Positions 1-11,974 are shown, counted from the stretch's first letter. The stretch: DNA of 64,000 nt from Okapia johnstoni (GCA_024291935.2 CM044315.1:78722385-78786384), one strand, 5' to 3'. Program-made: numbers and translations. Notes: generated by a model from the sequence alone, not told the origin.

Positions 1-671
1 ATGGAGCTCATAGTCCAGTGAAAGAGATAGATAAGCAACCATTAAAATACTGTATGATAACTATTATAACAGAGCTTTGTGCAAGGCATTATCAAAACAT
101 AGCAGAGATTGAAGAGTCAGAGAACACTTCCCATATGAGATGATCCCTAGAGAGCCATGTAGAAGAGGTCAAGAAAAAACACACCAGAGAGAAGGAATAC
201 TCCTTCTAGTCACTGAAGTATGAGTAGGGCACTACAAGTACTTCTCTTATGTTTGTAGCGGATTGTGTCTGTGGGTAAAGGAATACAGATAGATGAGGCT
301 GGAGTTGTGGGCAGGGGCCAAATAAGAAAAAGCCTATGTGTCACACATGAAAAATTCTCAGATTTACTCATTTTAGAGAGTAAATTGGGAGAGATGTGAG
401 AGTGAAGTTAGGAAGACCAAGAAGATCTTGAATACAACAGCTGGAATGAGGTGAACATCATTTAAGCCGAGTTAAGAGGGGAAAGCTACACTTGAAAGGA
501 GGGTTATTTAAGTCTGGAGTATAACAATTAGGCCAGTTTTAGTAGAGCAGAGTCTTTGAAAGCTGAGCTAAGGAATTTTATATGCAACAGATGTCACTGA
601 ATTTTTTTTAACCATGAATGTTGAATTTTTTAAATTGTCGTGTGTTGTGCAAACTGTTACAGGTGGCAGTT
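1..671. other. No recognised feature
   Basis: This is AT-rich, non-coding sequence without a repeat family that I can name. Confidence 0.5.
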
Positions 672-682
672 TGCTTCCTTCT

Positions 683-2780
683 CAGTTCATTTCAGTTAAG
701 TCGCTCAGTCATGTCCAGCTCTTTGCAACCCCATGAATCGCAGTGTGCCAGGCCTCCCTGTCCATCACTAACTCCCGGAGTTTACCCAAACTCATGTCCA
801 TTGAGTCAGTGATGCCATCCAACCATCTCATCCTCTGTCGTCACCTTTTCCTCCTCCCCTCAATCTTTCCCAGCATCAGGGTCTTTTCAAATGAGTCAGT
901 TCTTTGCATCAGGTGGCCAAAGGATTGGAGTTTCAGCTTCAACATCAGACCTTCCAATGAACACCCAGGACTGATCTCCTTTAGGATGGACTGGTTGGAT
1001 CTCCTTGCAGTTCAAGGGACTTTCAAGAGTCTTCTCCAACACCACAGTTCAAAAGCATCAATTCTTCGGTGCTCAGCTTTCTTTATAGTCCAACTCTCAA
1101 CATCCATACTTGACTACTGGAAAAACCATAGCCTTGACTAGACGGACCTTTGCTGGCAAAGTAATGTCCCTGCTTTTTAATATGCTGTCTAGTTTGGTCA
1201 TAACTTTCCTTCCAGGAGTAAGCGTCTTTTAATTTCATGGCTGCAGTCACCATCTGCAGTGATTTTGGAGCCCCCAAAAATAAAGTCAGCCACTGCTTCC
1301 ATTGTTTGCCCATCTATTTGCCATGAAATGATGGGGCCGGATGCCATGATCTTAGTTTTCTGAATGTTGAGCTTTAAGCCAACTTTTTCACCCTCCTCTT
1401 TCACTTTCATCAAGAGGCTCTTTAGTTCTTCTTCACTTTCTGCCATAAGGGTGGTGTCATCTGCATATCTGGGGTTAATATTTCTCCCGGCAATCTTGAT
1501 TCCAGTGTGTGCTTCTTCCAGTCCAGTGTTTCTCATGATGTACCCTGCATAAAAGTTAAATAAGCAGGGTGACAATATACAGCCTTGACGTACTCCTTTT
1601 CCTATTTGGACCCAGTCTGTTGTTCCATGTCTAGTTCTAACTGTTGCTTTCTGACCTGCATACAGGTTTCTCAAGAGGCAGGTCAGGTGGTCTGGTATTC
1701 CCATCTCTTTCAGAATTTTCCACAGTTAATTGTGATCCACATAGTCAAAGGCTTTGGCATAGTCAATAAAGCAGAAGTAGATGTTTTTCTGGAACTTTCT
1801 TGCTTTTTTGATGATCCAGCGGATGTTGGCAATTTGATCTCTGGTTCCTCTGCCTTTTCTAAAACCAGCTTGAACATCTGGAAGTTAGTTCACGTATTGC
1901 TGAAGCCTGGCTTGGAGAATTTTGAGCATTACTTTACTAGCGTGTGAGATGAGTGCAATTGTGCGGTAGTTTGAGCGTTCTTTGGCATTGCCTTTCTTTG
2001 GGATTGGAATGAAAACTGACCTTTTCCAGTCCCGTGGCCACTGCTGAGTTTTCCAAATTTGCTGACATATTGAGTGCAGTACTTTCACAGCATCAACTTT
2101 TAGGATTAGAAATAGCTCAACTGGAATTCCATCACCTCCACTAGCTTTGTTTGTAGTGATGCTTCCTAAGGCCCACTTGACTGCACATTCCAGGATGTCT
2201 GGCTCTAGGTGAGTGATCACACCATCGTGATCATCTGGGTCATGAAGATTGTTTTTGTATAGTTCTTCTGTGTATTCTTGCCACCTCTTCTTAATATCTT
2301 CTGCTTCTGTCAGGTCCGTACCATTTCTGTCTTTTATTGAGCCCATCTTTGGGTGAAATGTTCCCTTGGTATTTCTGATTTTCTTGAAGAGATATCTAGT
2401 CTTTGCCATTCTGTTCTTTTCCCCTGTTTCTTTGCATTGATCGCTGAGGAAGGCTTTCTTATCTCTCCTTGCTATTCTTTGGAACTCTGCATTCAAATGG
2501 GAATATCTTTCCTTTTCTCCTTTGCTTTTTGCTTCCCATCTTTTCACAGCTATTTGTAAGGCCTCCTCAGACAGCCATTTTGCTTTTTTGCATTTCTTTT
2601 TCCTGGTGATGGTCTTGATCCCTGTCTCCTATAGAATGTCATGAACCTTCGTCCATAGTTCTTCAGGCACTCTATCAGATCTAATCCCTTAAATCTATTT
2701 CTCACTTCCACTGTATAATCATAAGGGATTTGATTTAGGTCATACCTGAATGGTCTAGTGGTTTTCCCCGCTTTCTTCAG
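683..2780 (-). mobile_element. BovB LINE, 5'-truncated, minus strand
   Basis: Reading on the minus strand gives the 3' two-thirds of BovB ORF2: linker, reverse transcriptase and the 3' end. The RT signature YADDTTLMAE is readable near 1450 and the VRQGCILSPCLFNF block near 1570. The frame is split by indels and stops (pieces at 1885-2547 and 1198-1704), so the copy is dead. An 11-bp duplication TGCTTCCTTCT at 672-682 and 2781-2791 marks a clean target-primed insertion. Confidence 0.95.
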
Positions 2781-2914
2781 TGCTTCCTTCTGGCTAGTCT
2801 GAAATGATGCTGAAATCTTTTATGCCTGTGAGATAATAGAAATGTTATCAAAGAAAATTGTATCTCAACAGAAATGAAATTTCAGACGGGAGTATGACCC
2901 TTTATTTGGAAAGA

Positions 2915-2916
<2 letters not shown>

Positions 2917-2968
<52 letters not shown>
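2917..2968. repeat. (AC)26 microsatellite
   Basis: This is a perfect run of 26 AC dinucleotides, a candidate polymorphic marker. Confidence 0.97.
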
Positions 2969-2972
<4 letters not shown>

Positions 2973-3021
2973 TGAAGACCCATGAAAATAGGCATTGTTT
3001 GCAAATACCTTTTGTTAATAG

Positions 3022-3108
3022 TTATCCAGTGGTTAGGACTGCGCTTTCACTGCAGGGCACTCCGTTGGATCTTTGGTGGGGGAAGCTGCATGGCATGGTC
3101 AAAAAACC
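3022..3108 (+). mobile_element. CHR-type tRNA-derived SINE, partial
   Basis: The tRNA-like B-box side reads CCAGTGGTTAGGACT, followed by the degraded body and ending in an A-rich tract. It is diverged and lacks the first bases. Confidence 0.65.
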
Positions 3109-3279
3109 CTCCAAAACAAACCAAGAAAACCCTGCAAAAGTCTTCTTAAACCTCCATAATTACATTAAAGAATACATTTTTATTTTTGAACTGAAATTTT
3201 TTTCCTGAATTTAAATCACAAAGAAAATATTTTAAGGAAGCAAATCCCTATCAGAAAGTAGAAGAAATGCCAGGTAGTT

Positions 3280-3470
3280 GGGCTTCCCAGGTGGCTCAGT
3301 GGGTGAAGAATCTGCCTGCAATGCAGAAGATGCAGGTTTGATCCCTGGTTTGGGAAGAGACCCTGCAGAAGGGCATGGCAATCCATTCCAGTATTCTCGC
3401 CTGCAGAATCTCATGGACCTGGAGGGTCGTAGAGTTGAGCACAACTGAAGCAACTGAGCATACATGCATC
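3280..3470 (+). mobile_element. Bov-tA SINE
   Basis: The tRNA-like head (GGCTTCCCAGGTGGCTCAGT) is followed by the BovB-derived 3' part (GGCATGGCAATCCATTCCAG) and ends near ACTGAAGCAACTGAGC. Confidence 0.9.
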
Positions 3471-4069
3471 CATGCTGTAGTTAATATGAACTTAACTGAA
3501 TTACTACATCTTTTATGTTTGTATTTCTGTACGCTCATAATTGAATGTTTTCAGAGACTCAGGTTCATTATACATTGATTGTGAAATTATTTGCATTTTG
3601 CTATATTTATTATCAATATAGCATTACAGATAGTTTAGAATAAGAATAAAGAATGAGTCATACATTTCCACCCAAAACAACATTATCACTTTGGTATCAT
3701 TCCTTTTTTCCAGTGCATAATTTTATATAATTATTGATTATTCAGTTTTTGTATTTTTGCCCTTCCCTCTTCCCATTTAACATATATCGTAAATTTTATC
3801 TCATGCCATTTAAGTTCCTGTGGTGATAGGGATGAAAGGGTGAGTTTTAGTTCTAACCTTTTAATCTAAAATTTTAAAGCAAAATTAATGCAAGATAATT
3901 GTGGAAAAAAGACTGAACAGAAATGTATTCCATACAAAAATGAGTCTTGTATAATCATCTTCTCCACCAAGATGATAGTTTAATATATGAATGCCTCTAA
4001 ATTGCTTTTTGGATATATATTAATGTTTACTATTATATTTAAAAAATAAAAATAAGATTGCACTATGTT
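3471..4069. other. No recognised feature
   Basis: AT-rich intronic sequence; I see no family here. Confidence 0.4.
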
Positions 4070-4290
4070 TTGTTTTGCAACATACTATGGTCACTGGATG
4101 GTGAAACTTGAACATCTCCCCATGTTAGTATATACAGAACTTATCTCATTCTTTGAATGACTATATAATACATTATTTGGATATACCACAGTTTATTTAA
4201 CCTACCCTATTGATGGATATTTGGATTGTCTCCAGTTTTGTTTTTTTTTTTTCTGTTACTGACAGCATGTAAGTTAATACATTCTTGTAT
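4070..4290 (-). mobile_element. Old L1 fragment (likely)
   Basis: The run from TACATTATTTGGATATACCA through the TTGGATTGTCTCCAG motif matches the antisense C-terminal ORF2/3' region of L1 seen repeatedly in mammals. It is strongly diverged. Confidence 0.5.
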
Positions 4291-4651
4291 ATATATATTT
4301 TATGTGCTTATAGTTAAGTGTCACTTTTAATGGCTGTAAAGTATTCCCTTTAGTAGAAAAGATACATTTGAGAGAGAAATAAGATTGAATAAAAAATATT
4401 TTTGGTGAATATTTTTTGACAGTACTTCATATTACTAACTTTGTTTTGCCTTTTATCACATTTTTCCTTTGACGTCAACTTTGTAATGTAAACTATAGAA
4501 GAGCCTGCTCTAACCCCAGGAACCTAACTTCCTCTTTTCTTTTGGTTGCTTTTTCCCCTAGTCTCTTAAATAGCCTTCTAACTCAAAAGAAGAGGTGAGT
4601 TGCTTGAATGACCTAAATGGTCTTAAATTCAAATAGGAAAAATTTTCAGGA

Positions 4652-4767
4652 AATTCCCTGGCAGTTCAGTGGTTAGGACTCTGTGCTCTCACTGCCAAGG
4701 GCCCCACTTCAGTCCCTGGTGGTGAACAAAGATCCCACAAGCTGAGTGGCCAAAAAAAAAAAGAGAA
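4652..4767 (+). mobile_element. CHR-type SINE
   Basis: The head is AATTCCCTGGCAGTTCAGTG and the tail is GTGGCCAAAAAAAAAAA, in the usual CHR arrangement. Confidence 0.85.
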
Positions 4768-5110
4768 ATAAAGTTTACTAAAATAGAGATTATTCTGGAA
4801 ATTCATACATCCTCTTAGTACTTTAGCGTGTCAGCTTATTTGAATAGGATCCAATATGAGTTTATCCTGTGTCAAGCTTCATGTTCCAGCGTACAAAATT
4901 TTAGATACATTTGGTGTATGAGCCTCTTGCCCGCCGCATGTTTGTGGGGAACCTGGTGCTAAACCATTCATAGATGACTTGCTTCTGGGTCAGGATTTTG
5001 TGGGTAATCCCACAAAATGTGGGTAATCTCACAAAGTGAGCAGCTCTGTCACTGCCATCTATTCAAAGTCAGTCCACGACACAAGGGTTTGAAAAAAAAA
5101 AGAATCAGAA
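4768..5110. other. No recognised feature
   Basis: Short AT-rich intronic stretch between two SINEs. Confidence 0.4.
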
Positions 5111-5234
5111 GGAATTTCCTGGCAGTCCAGGGGTTAGAACTCCATGCTCTCATTGCTGAGGGCCCAGGTTCAGTCTCTGGTTGGGGAACTAAAATCCCAC
5201 AAGCTATGTGGTGAAGCCAAAAGAAAAAAAAGAT
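5111..5234 (+). mobile_element. CHR-type SINE
   Basis: The head is GGAATTTCCTGGCAGTCCAG, the GGGGTTAGAACTCC box follows, and it ends in an A-rich tail. Confidence 0.85.
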
Positions 5235-5640
5235 TGGAAACAAAGCTTTTTATATCCAAATACAGGTTATGGGAAATAATAGTCCTCAGTTCTCCCCTAG
5301 TTAGATCGTATATGTAATATCATGTACATTTTTTGCTATTATGCTTTAGAGGGGCTTTGATGGTTTGGTGGGTAATTAAGGCTAAACTTTAAAAGGTAAG
5401 CAGGAAGCTCTTGATGCCCTGTTCCATAGGAGACCTGAAAGGCTTGTGTGTATCTGCCCTGGAGAAAACTTAGTAACTGAAAAGGTATCATAAAGAAGAA
5501 AACCAGACTTAATTTGTTATATACTTGCAGCATCCAGAACTAGGATTAAGGTTGGGGTTGGGGAGAGAGAGGAAAGGGAACTCATTTTTATTGAATGCTT
5601 ACTGTGTGTTAGGACCTTACCTTGTGCTTCATATATGCAT
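5235..5640. other. No recognised feature
   Basis: Intronic sequence without a family I can name. Confidence 0.4.
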
Positions 5641-5822
5641 TTAAAAATTTTTTATATTTATTTAGTGGCTCTGGGTCTTAGCTGCAGCATGAAGGATCTT
5701 TAGTTGCAGCATGCAAATTCTTAGTTGTGGCATGTGGGAACTAGTTCCCTGACCAGGGATTGAACCTATGTCTCCTGCATTGGGAGCTCGAAGTCTTAGC
5801 CACTGGACCACCAGGAAAGTCC
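5641..5822 (-). mobile_element. CHR-type SINE, reverse
   Basis: The reverse-complement layout is clear: T-rich tail, GTTGTGGCATGTGGGA body, CCCTGACCAGGGATTGAACC box and a terminal CACTGGACCACCAGGAAAG. Confidence 0.9.
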
Positions 5823-6209
5823 CTTCATGTATGCATTTTTAGAATTCCTTAGTATATTCTCATTTAATTCTCATAACAACTCAGTGAAATATAGTTAATA
5901 TTTATCTTTAATTTATACATTAGGGGAGAAGTTAATTAATATGCCTAAGATCATTCACCTACTAAGTTAGAGTCAGAATTTTTTAAACTTGTTTTAGTTT
6001 GGTCACATACATATGTTTTAAGTAATATGTAACAATATGTTATTTTAGAAAAATTGTCCCCCTGCCCCCCTGCTCTCATTTCATGAAATTTTATCTATCT
6101 TTACATGCTTTTTCAATCTCAGTATCTTTGCTATCACTGGGTCTTTTTTGAATTATCTAGCACAGTTTGCATGGTATATTTTCTGCTCTTTCCTCTTAGC
6201 TGTTTTATT

Positions 6210-6420
6210 TTATTTTTTTAATTAATTTTTATTAGAGTATAGTGGATTTACAATATTATGTTAATTGTTACAGTGTGGTATTAGTTTCTGCTGTACATGA
6301 AAGTGAATCAGTAATACATATGCGTATAATCACTCTTTTTTAGAGTCTTTCCCCATTTAGGCCATTATACAATATTGAGTAGAGGTCCCTGTGCTATACA
6401 TTAGGTTCTTTATTAGTTTC
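6210..6420 (-). mobile_element. Artiodactyl L1 3' end
   Basis: A T-rich start followed by TTATTAGAGTATAGTGGATT and the TCCCTGTGCTATACATTAGG region is the reversed 3' UTR of artiodactyl L1. Confidence 0.8.
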
Positions 6421-6589
6421 TAAGCTGTTATAGAAAGCACATTTTTTGAATATGCTATATGGTACTTTATTAGAAGTTTTATTCTAAGCAACAAGAACTC
6501 ATTCACACAACATAAGACCATTTGGTTTTTCCATTTCTGTTGTTGGTGTTTGTGAGCCCTGTGCTTCATTCATTTGCTTGATTTTTTTT

Positions 6590-7010
6590 TTTTATTGACA
6601 AAAAGTTTATCATCTTTTGTTTCTGAAGCTTTTTTTGTTTTTGTTATTATCATGATAAAAATATAACAAACACCCATTTACCTATCACCAGTATCTTAAC
6701 AATTATTAACATTTTGTAAAATTTGGTACATCTTTTTTTTCTGATGTGGTTTAGCACAAATATAGACATGATATTTCACTTCTATTTCTGTGTGTATCTC
6801 CAAAAATAGGTCTTATGCAATCTTAATATCATTATCACACTTAACAAGTTAATAATAACTTTCTATTAACAGGTAATAGTAGTCCTTATTAAAAATTCCT
6901 CAGTTGTCTTTTACACCTAGTTTGTTCAAATCAAGATTCAATCAAGTATCATTGTTTTGGTTGTTAATATTCTTAATTCTCCTTCAGAGTTAGAATTTGA
7001 ATATCGTGGT
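6590..7010. mobile_element. Old L1 (L1M-type) 3' UTR fragment
   Basis: The string from CCCATTTACCTATCACCAGT through CAATTATTAACATTTTG to TATCATTATCACAC resembles old L1M 3' sequence. The same family appears again at 58050-58440. Confidence 0.5.
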
Positions 7011-7021
7011 GTGCTTTTTCT

Positions 7022-7164
7022 TTCTTTTTTTTTTCTAGTATTTATTTAATTGTTCCAGGTCTTGGTTGTGGCATGTGGGATCTAGTTCCCTGACCAGGGA
7101 TCAAACTTGTGCTCCCTGCATTGGGAGCTCAGAGTCTTAACCATTAGACTACCAGCGAAGTCCT
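7022..7164 (-). mobile_element. CHR-type SINE, reverse
   Basis: It carries a T-rich tail, GGCATGTGGGATCTAGTTCC, CTGACCAGGGATCAAAC and TTAACCATTAGACTACCAG in reverse CHR order. Confidence 0.88.
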
Positions 7165-7629
7165 CATACTGTGCTTTTTCTCTGCTTTTCTTTCCTTGGG
7201 GTAGGGTGGGGGGAACTTTGTAACAATCAGAACTTTCCAATAATAGAACAGGCTGATGAAGGAATTAGTGAGCTCATAGAGAGCTCCCTGGTGGTAGTGT
7301 TTTAGTAGGCTGAGCTACCTCTGGCCTCTGTAGTGTCCAATCCAGTGGACACTTTTCTTCATTTTGTTTGACTGGTTTGTGACTTGCGATATGTTTGTCA
7401 TTCCCACCTTTGGCCTGTGTGACATGCTTCCTTTTGGTTTTATTCTTCCCTGTTGTTTCTTTTTGTCCTGTATGTGTTGATGGTCCCTTGACCTCTTATC
7501 TAATCTCAGCTAAGGAGGCAGGAAAGAGACTGGGCTTTGGAACATAGTAGCAACTCAGTAAATGATTGCCTCTGACTCATTTTTCTACTTTGGGAAACTC
7601 TTTATAGACTATTGGTAGGTGCTAAGTCA
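7165..7629. other. No recognised feature
   Basis: Intronic sequence; a possible weak SINE scrap near 7275-7320 (CTCCCTGGTGGTAG) is too short to call. Confidence 0.35.
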
Positions 7630-7896
7630 AGGAACATTTTCCAGTTGCTTCCATTGTCTTGGTTATTGTAAATAGTGCTGCTGTGAACATGGAGGTGCAT
7701 GTATCTTTTTGAATTATAGTTTTCTCTGGATATATGCCCAGGAGTGAGATGGCAGGATCATTGGGTAGTTCTGTTTTTAATTTTTTAAGGTACCTCCATA
7801 CTGTTCTCCATAGTGGTTGTATCAATTTGTATTCCCACGAACGTGTAGGAGGGTTCCCTATCTCTACAACCTCCATAGCATTTGTTGTTTGCAGAC

Positions 7897-8013
7897 TGTT
7901 TTTTGACTATGCTGCATGGCATGCCAGATCTTAGTAACCCTGACAGGGATTGAATCAGTGCCCCCTGCATTGGAAGCTCAGGGTCTTAATCATTGGACTA
8001 CCAGAGAAGTCCC
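7897..8013 (-). mobile_element. CHR-type SINE inside the L1
   Basis: The reverse CHR body (CAGGGATTGAATCAGTGCCC, ATTGGACTACCAGAGAAGT) interrupts the L1. Related AGACT-plus-T-run flanks are consistent with a worn TSD. Confidence 0.85.
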
Positions 8014-8188
8014 TATTTATAGACTTTTTGATGACAGCCATTCTGACCTGTGTGAAGTGATACCACATTGTAGTTTTGATTTGCATTTCTCTGATCATTA
8101 GTGATGTTGAGCATCTTTTCATATGCTCGTTGGCCATCTGTATGTCTTCTTTGGAGAAATGTCTGTTTAGATCTTCTGCCCATTTTCT

Positions 8189-8596
8189 TTTTCTTGGCAG
8201 GGTGGGGTTGGTGGTGTGGGGCATATGTGATCTTCCCTGCTACTGCTGCTGCTGTCACTTCAGTCGTGTCCGACTCTGTGTGACCCCATAGACGGCAGCC
8301 CACCAGGCTCCCCCATCCCTGGGATTCTCCAGGCAAGAACACTGGAGTGGGTTGCCATTACCTTCTCCAACGCGTGAAAGTGAGACGTGAAAGTGAAGTC
8401 GCTCAGTCGTGTCCGACTCTTAGCGACCCCCTGGACTGCAGCCCAGCAGGCCCCTCTGTCCATGGAATTTTCCAGGCAAGAGTACTGGAGTGGGGTGCCA
8501 TTGCCTTCTCCGGTGATCTTCCCTGACCAGGGACTAAACCCATACCCCTGAAGAGGAAGCATGGAGTCTTAACCACTGGACCACCAGGGAAGTTCC
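8189..8596 (-). mobile_element. CHR-type SINE split by Bov-A2
   Basis: The two halves (8189-8239 and 8526-8596) join into one reverse CHR copy. It is flanked by a perfect 13-bp TSD CTGCCCATTTTCT (8176-8188 and 8597-8609) in the L1. Confidence 0.92.
8240..8512 (-). mobile_element. Bov-A2 SINE nested in the CHR SINE
   Basis: Two tandem BovB-type monomers (each with CGTGTCCGACTCT and a CTGGAGTGGG.TGCCATT block) are joined by a GTGAAAGTGAAGTCGCTCAG linker, with a short GCT-repeat tail. The perfect 13-bp TSD GTGATCTTCCCTG lies at 8227-8239 and 8513-8525. Confidence 0.93.
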
Positions 8597-9389
8597 CTGC
8601 CCATTTTCTGGTTGAGTTGTTTGATTTTCTGTTATTGAGTTATATGAGATGTTTGTATATTTTGGAAATTAAGCCCTTGTTGGTTGCATTATTTGCAAAT
8701 ATTTTCTCTCAGTTTGTAGGTTGTGTTTCTGTTTTGTTTATGGTTTCCTTTTGCTGTGCAAAAGCTTGTAAGTTTGATTAGGTCCCATTTGTTTACTTTG
8801 CTTTTATTTCTATTAGCTTGGGAGACTGATCTAAGAACATTGGCATGGTTTATGTCAGAGAATGTTTGCTTATGTTCTCTTCTAGGAATTTAATTGTGTC
8901 ATGCCTTATATTTAAGTCTTTATACCATTTTGAGTTTATTTTTGTGCATGATGTGACAGAGTGTTCTAACTTCATTGATTTATATGTGGATGACCAACTT
9001 TCCTAACATCAGTTGCTGAAGAGACTATCTTTTCTCTGATGTATATTCTTGCCTCCTTTGTTGATTAATTACTGAAAGTGTGTGGGTTTATTTCTGGGCT
9101 GTCTATTCTGTTCCACTAATCATAGGTCTAATTTTGTGCCAGTACCTTACTGTTTTGATTACTGTAGCTTTGCAGCATTGTCTGAAGCCTGTGAGGGTTG
9201 TGCCTCCTGCTTTGTTCTTTTTCCTCAGGATTGCTTTGACTATTCTGATTCTTTTGTGGATCCATGTGAATTTTAGGATTATTATAGTTCTGTAAAAAAT
9301 GTCATGGGTAATTTGATAGGAGTTGCATTAAATCTATAGCTTGCTTTGGGTTTTTTGTTTATCTTTTAATTTCAGTTTATTTATGATTT

Positions 9390-9512
9390 TTATTTAAAAA
9401 TTTTTTTGGCTGTACCATATGGCTTGAGGGATTTTAGTTTCCCAACCAGGGATTGAACCCGGGCTACAGCAGTGAAAGCATCAAGTCATAACCAGTGGAT
9501 CTCCAGGGAATT
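9390..9512 (-). mobile_element. CHR-type SINE, reverse
   Basis: It reads TTTTTTTGGCTGTACCATAT, AACCAGGGATTGAACCCGGG, AACCAGTGGATCTCCAGGGA in reverse CHR order, and terminates the recognisable L1. Confidence 0.85.
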
Positions 9513-9529
9513 CGTATTCTGTTCATCTT

Positions 9530-9857
9530 AAAAAAAAAAAAATTATTTGTTTATTTATGGGTTTGCTGGGACTTTGTTGCTGTGCATGAGCTTTCCCTGG
9601 TTGCAGCGATTTGGGGCTACTCTTTGGTTGCAATGCATGGGCTTTCCATTGCAGTGGGTTCTCCTATTGCAGAGCATGAGCTATGACACAGGCTTCAGTA
9701 GTTGCAGCATGTGGGCTCTAGAGCACAGGCTCAGTAGTTGTGGCACACAGGCTTAGTTGCCCTGTGGCATGTAGAATCTTCTTGGATCAGGGATGAATCT
9801 GTGTCTCCTGTATTGGCAAGCAGATTTTTAACCAGTGGACCACCAGGAAAGTCCTTG
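9530..9857 (-). mobile_element. Long CHR-type SINE, reverse
   Basis: This is the longer CHR form, with repeated AGTAGTTG.GGC motifs between the T-rich tail and the terminal AACCAGTGGACCACCAGGAA. Confidence 0.85.
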
Positions 9858-10064
9858 TTCCCCTTTTTAAAATCACATATTTCCTTTCCTAATTCTTTGC
9901 CCTCAAGTAAGAACAATAAGTATTAAGCCCTCCTTACTTCTAACCTGTCACTAACAATTATTACACTATATTGTACTTATTGATTTACATGTGTTTTCCT
10001 GGGAGACTAAGCTCCTGGAGGGGTGGAGTCATGTTTTATTCCGTTTTCTATGTCCTTGCAGAGA

Positions 10065-10500
10065 CATAATAGTATAGTGATTAATGATACAGGCTCTGGA
10101 TTTGAATTTCTGGCTCTACCACGTCTTGGCTCTAAGAACTTGGGCAAGTTAAGTAATTCCTTTGTGTCATGTCTTTGTTTCCACATTGGTAGAACAGGGA
10201 TAATAATACAGTTGACCCTTGAACAATATGAGTTTGAGCTGCACGGGTCCACTTATATGCATATTTTTTTCAATAGTAAATACTGTGGTACTACATGATC
10301 TGGGACTGGTTGGATGTGGAGGAACTTGAGGACCATGTATCTATATGTTTAACTGCATCGAGGGTCAGAGTTCCTAACCCCTACCATTGTTCAGGGATCA
10401 ACTGTAGTATCTGTTTTATAGGACTGATATGGATATTAAATATAAAGCACTTTAAAGAATATCTGGATTATAGTAAATGCTCTGTAAATATTATAGCACA
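10065..10500 (+). mobile_element. MIR SINE interrupted by Tigger2
   Basis: The left half (AGTGATTAATGATACAGGCTCTGG..., then CTTGGGCAAGTTAAGTAATTCC) and the right half (GATATTAAATATAAAGCACTTT, TAGTAAATGCTC) form one MIR. The transposon at 10209-10404 sits between them. Confidence 0.8.
10209..10404 (+). mobile_element. Non-autonomous Tigger2-like DNA transposon
   Basis: The left terminal inverted repeat is CAGTTGACCCTTGAACAA and the right end is TTGTTCAGGGATCAACTG. TA dinucleotides flank both ends (10207-10208 and 10405-10406), as expected for a Tc1/mariner-group element. It is only 196 bp, with no transposase. Confidence 0.85.
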
Positions 10501-10585
10501 TACCATAATGCCTTGTACCTAGTGGGGACCCAACATTTGATTTTTTTAATAGAGGGGATTGTTGAATTGGCTGAAAGATTGGACT

Positions 10586-10846
10586 CAGTTCAGTTCAGTC
10601 GCTCAGTCGTGTCCGACTCTTTGCGACCCCATGGACTGCAGCACGCCAGGCTTCCCTGTCCTTCACCAACTCCCAGAGCTTGCTCAAACTCATGTCCATC
10701 GAGTCGATGATGCCATCCCACCATCTCATCCTCTGTCGTCCCCTTCTCCTCCTGCCTTCAATCTTTCCCAGCGAGTCAGTCCTTCGCATCAGGTGGCCAG
10801 AGTACTGGAGTTTCAGCTTCAGCATCAGTCCTTCCAATGAATATTG
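10586..10846 (-). mobile_element. BovB 3' end fragment, reverse
   Basis: It starts with CAGTTCAGTTCAGTCGCTCA and reads back into the ORF2 C-terminus. The 13-bp flanks GAAAGATTGGACT (10573-10585) and GAAAGACTGGACT (10847-10859) form a TSD with one mismatch. Confidence 0.92.
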
Positions 10847-10859
10847 GAAAGACTGGACT

Positions 10860-11974
10860 AGTTAACCTCTAAACGCCTTTACAACTTTCAACCTAAGTTT
10901 CTGTTTTATGTCATGACCTAGGGCCTGGTAGATTGTAGTTACAACAGCATATAATATGCTTATCCAAAAGAGACAATACAGTTTTAAGAACTGGCTTTTT
11001 GATCTGTCTGGCAGTAATATATGCCATTGTGTATACTCATGACTAATTAAATAGGGGATGCCAGTTTTTATGTTAGATTGCTTTTGGTTTGAATGGAAAC
11101 TGCAACTCATTATTTCACAGCAGGATGGCAAGTTCAGCAGTATTGCTTTTATTTTTAATTAGTCAGTCATCCTGAAATGTGTCTGTATTTGCTATGTTGG
11201 TCCATAGAAAGGATAGCAACTGAGTAGACCTGTGATATAGATTTGCCATGTGGTTGGTCTTGATATACAGCTAATGTACTTATCAGTTTTCCAACTCTGG
11301 AAAATGGCCAGTTTTCTGGGCTCCATCTTACTCATGATGAATCCTTCATTTATTTTGAATTAGTTTGGGAGTTTTTATGATGATAGAAAGAAAACAAAGT
11401 ATGATTAGGATAGCAGGACATTATGTTTGCATTCTTTTTCTGCTTTTTATACTCACGGTATAAAAGTTTCAGAAATCTTTTTTTACTCACTTTGTGGAAC
11501 TTCATTATCAACTGTGTGCAAGAGATTCCATTTTTGGATGGATGTTGAAGATTATGGTTGCTGGCTGACACTTGGCCATATCCAGTTACCTGATGGTTGA
11601 TAGCTGTTCAGCGTGTTACAGGGTTTTATTTGCATCTGCGCTGTTGTGAAGTTTCATCTGCTTCATTTCTGTGGAGTGAAAGGGTAAGAAACAACTAATA
11701 CTGTACTTTAGAATGGAAAAGAAGGACTGATTGGGAGTTTGCGTATCTTTCCTGTCAGCTTGGCCTCCGTTCTTTAAATAGTCTGCTTAAGCCAATGCTA
11801 ATTTTTATGCCTGTGGAATGCGGTTAAATGACTGAAGGCTTTTGCTCCAGAGGCTAGTGGAGCTCTTGTCTGTATATTCTTTAGTCTCTGTTAAGTTAGG
11901 GTGGGGAATAGTAGTAGCTTTGTACCTAGCTAATAAACAATTTTTCACAGAAATTTAGCTATTTTTCTGGAGGA
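10860..11974. other. No recognised feature
   Basis: About 1.1 kb of apparently single-copy AT-rich intron with no open frame of note and no repeat that I can name. Confidence 0.5.

Larger units (their letters stand above)
7630..9340 (-). mobile_element. L1 ORF2 fragment carrying nested SINEs
   Basis: The sequence reads as reversed L1 ORF2: TTGCTTCCATTGTCTTGG, CTCCATACTGTTCTCCATAG, GGCCATCTGTATGTCTTC, and on to TTTGATTACTGTAGCTTTG and TAATTTGATAGGAGTTGC. It is broken by three SINEs (7897-8013, and the 8189-8596 CHR that itself holds 8240-8512). Frames are full of stops. Confidence 0.9.

Noticed and set aside
2858..3208. Frame with a Thr-His repeat
   Set aside because: It is a translation of the AC microsatellite.
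8230..8290. Short interspaced repeats that could suggest a CRISPR-like array (also other SINE clusters)
   Set aside because: The repeats are SINE monomers with TSDs in a mammalian intron. There are no regular spacers and no cas genes.
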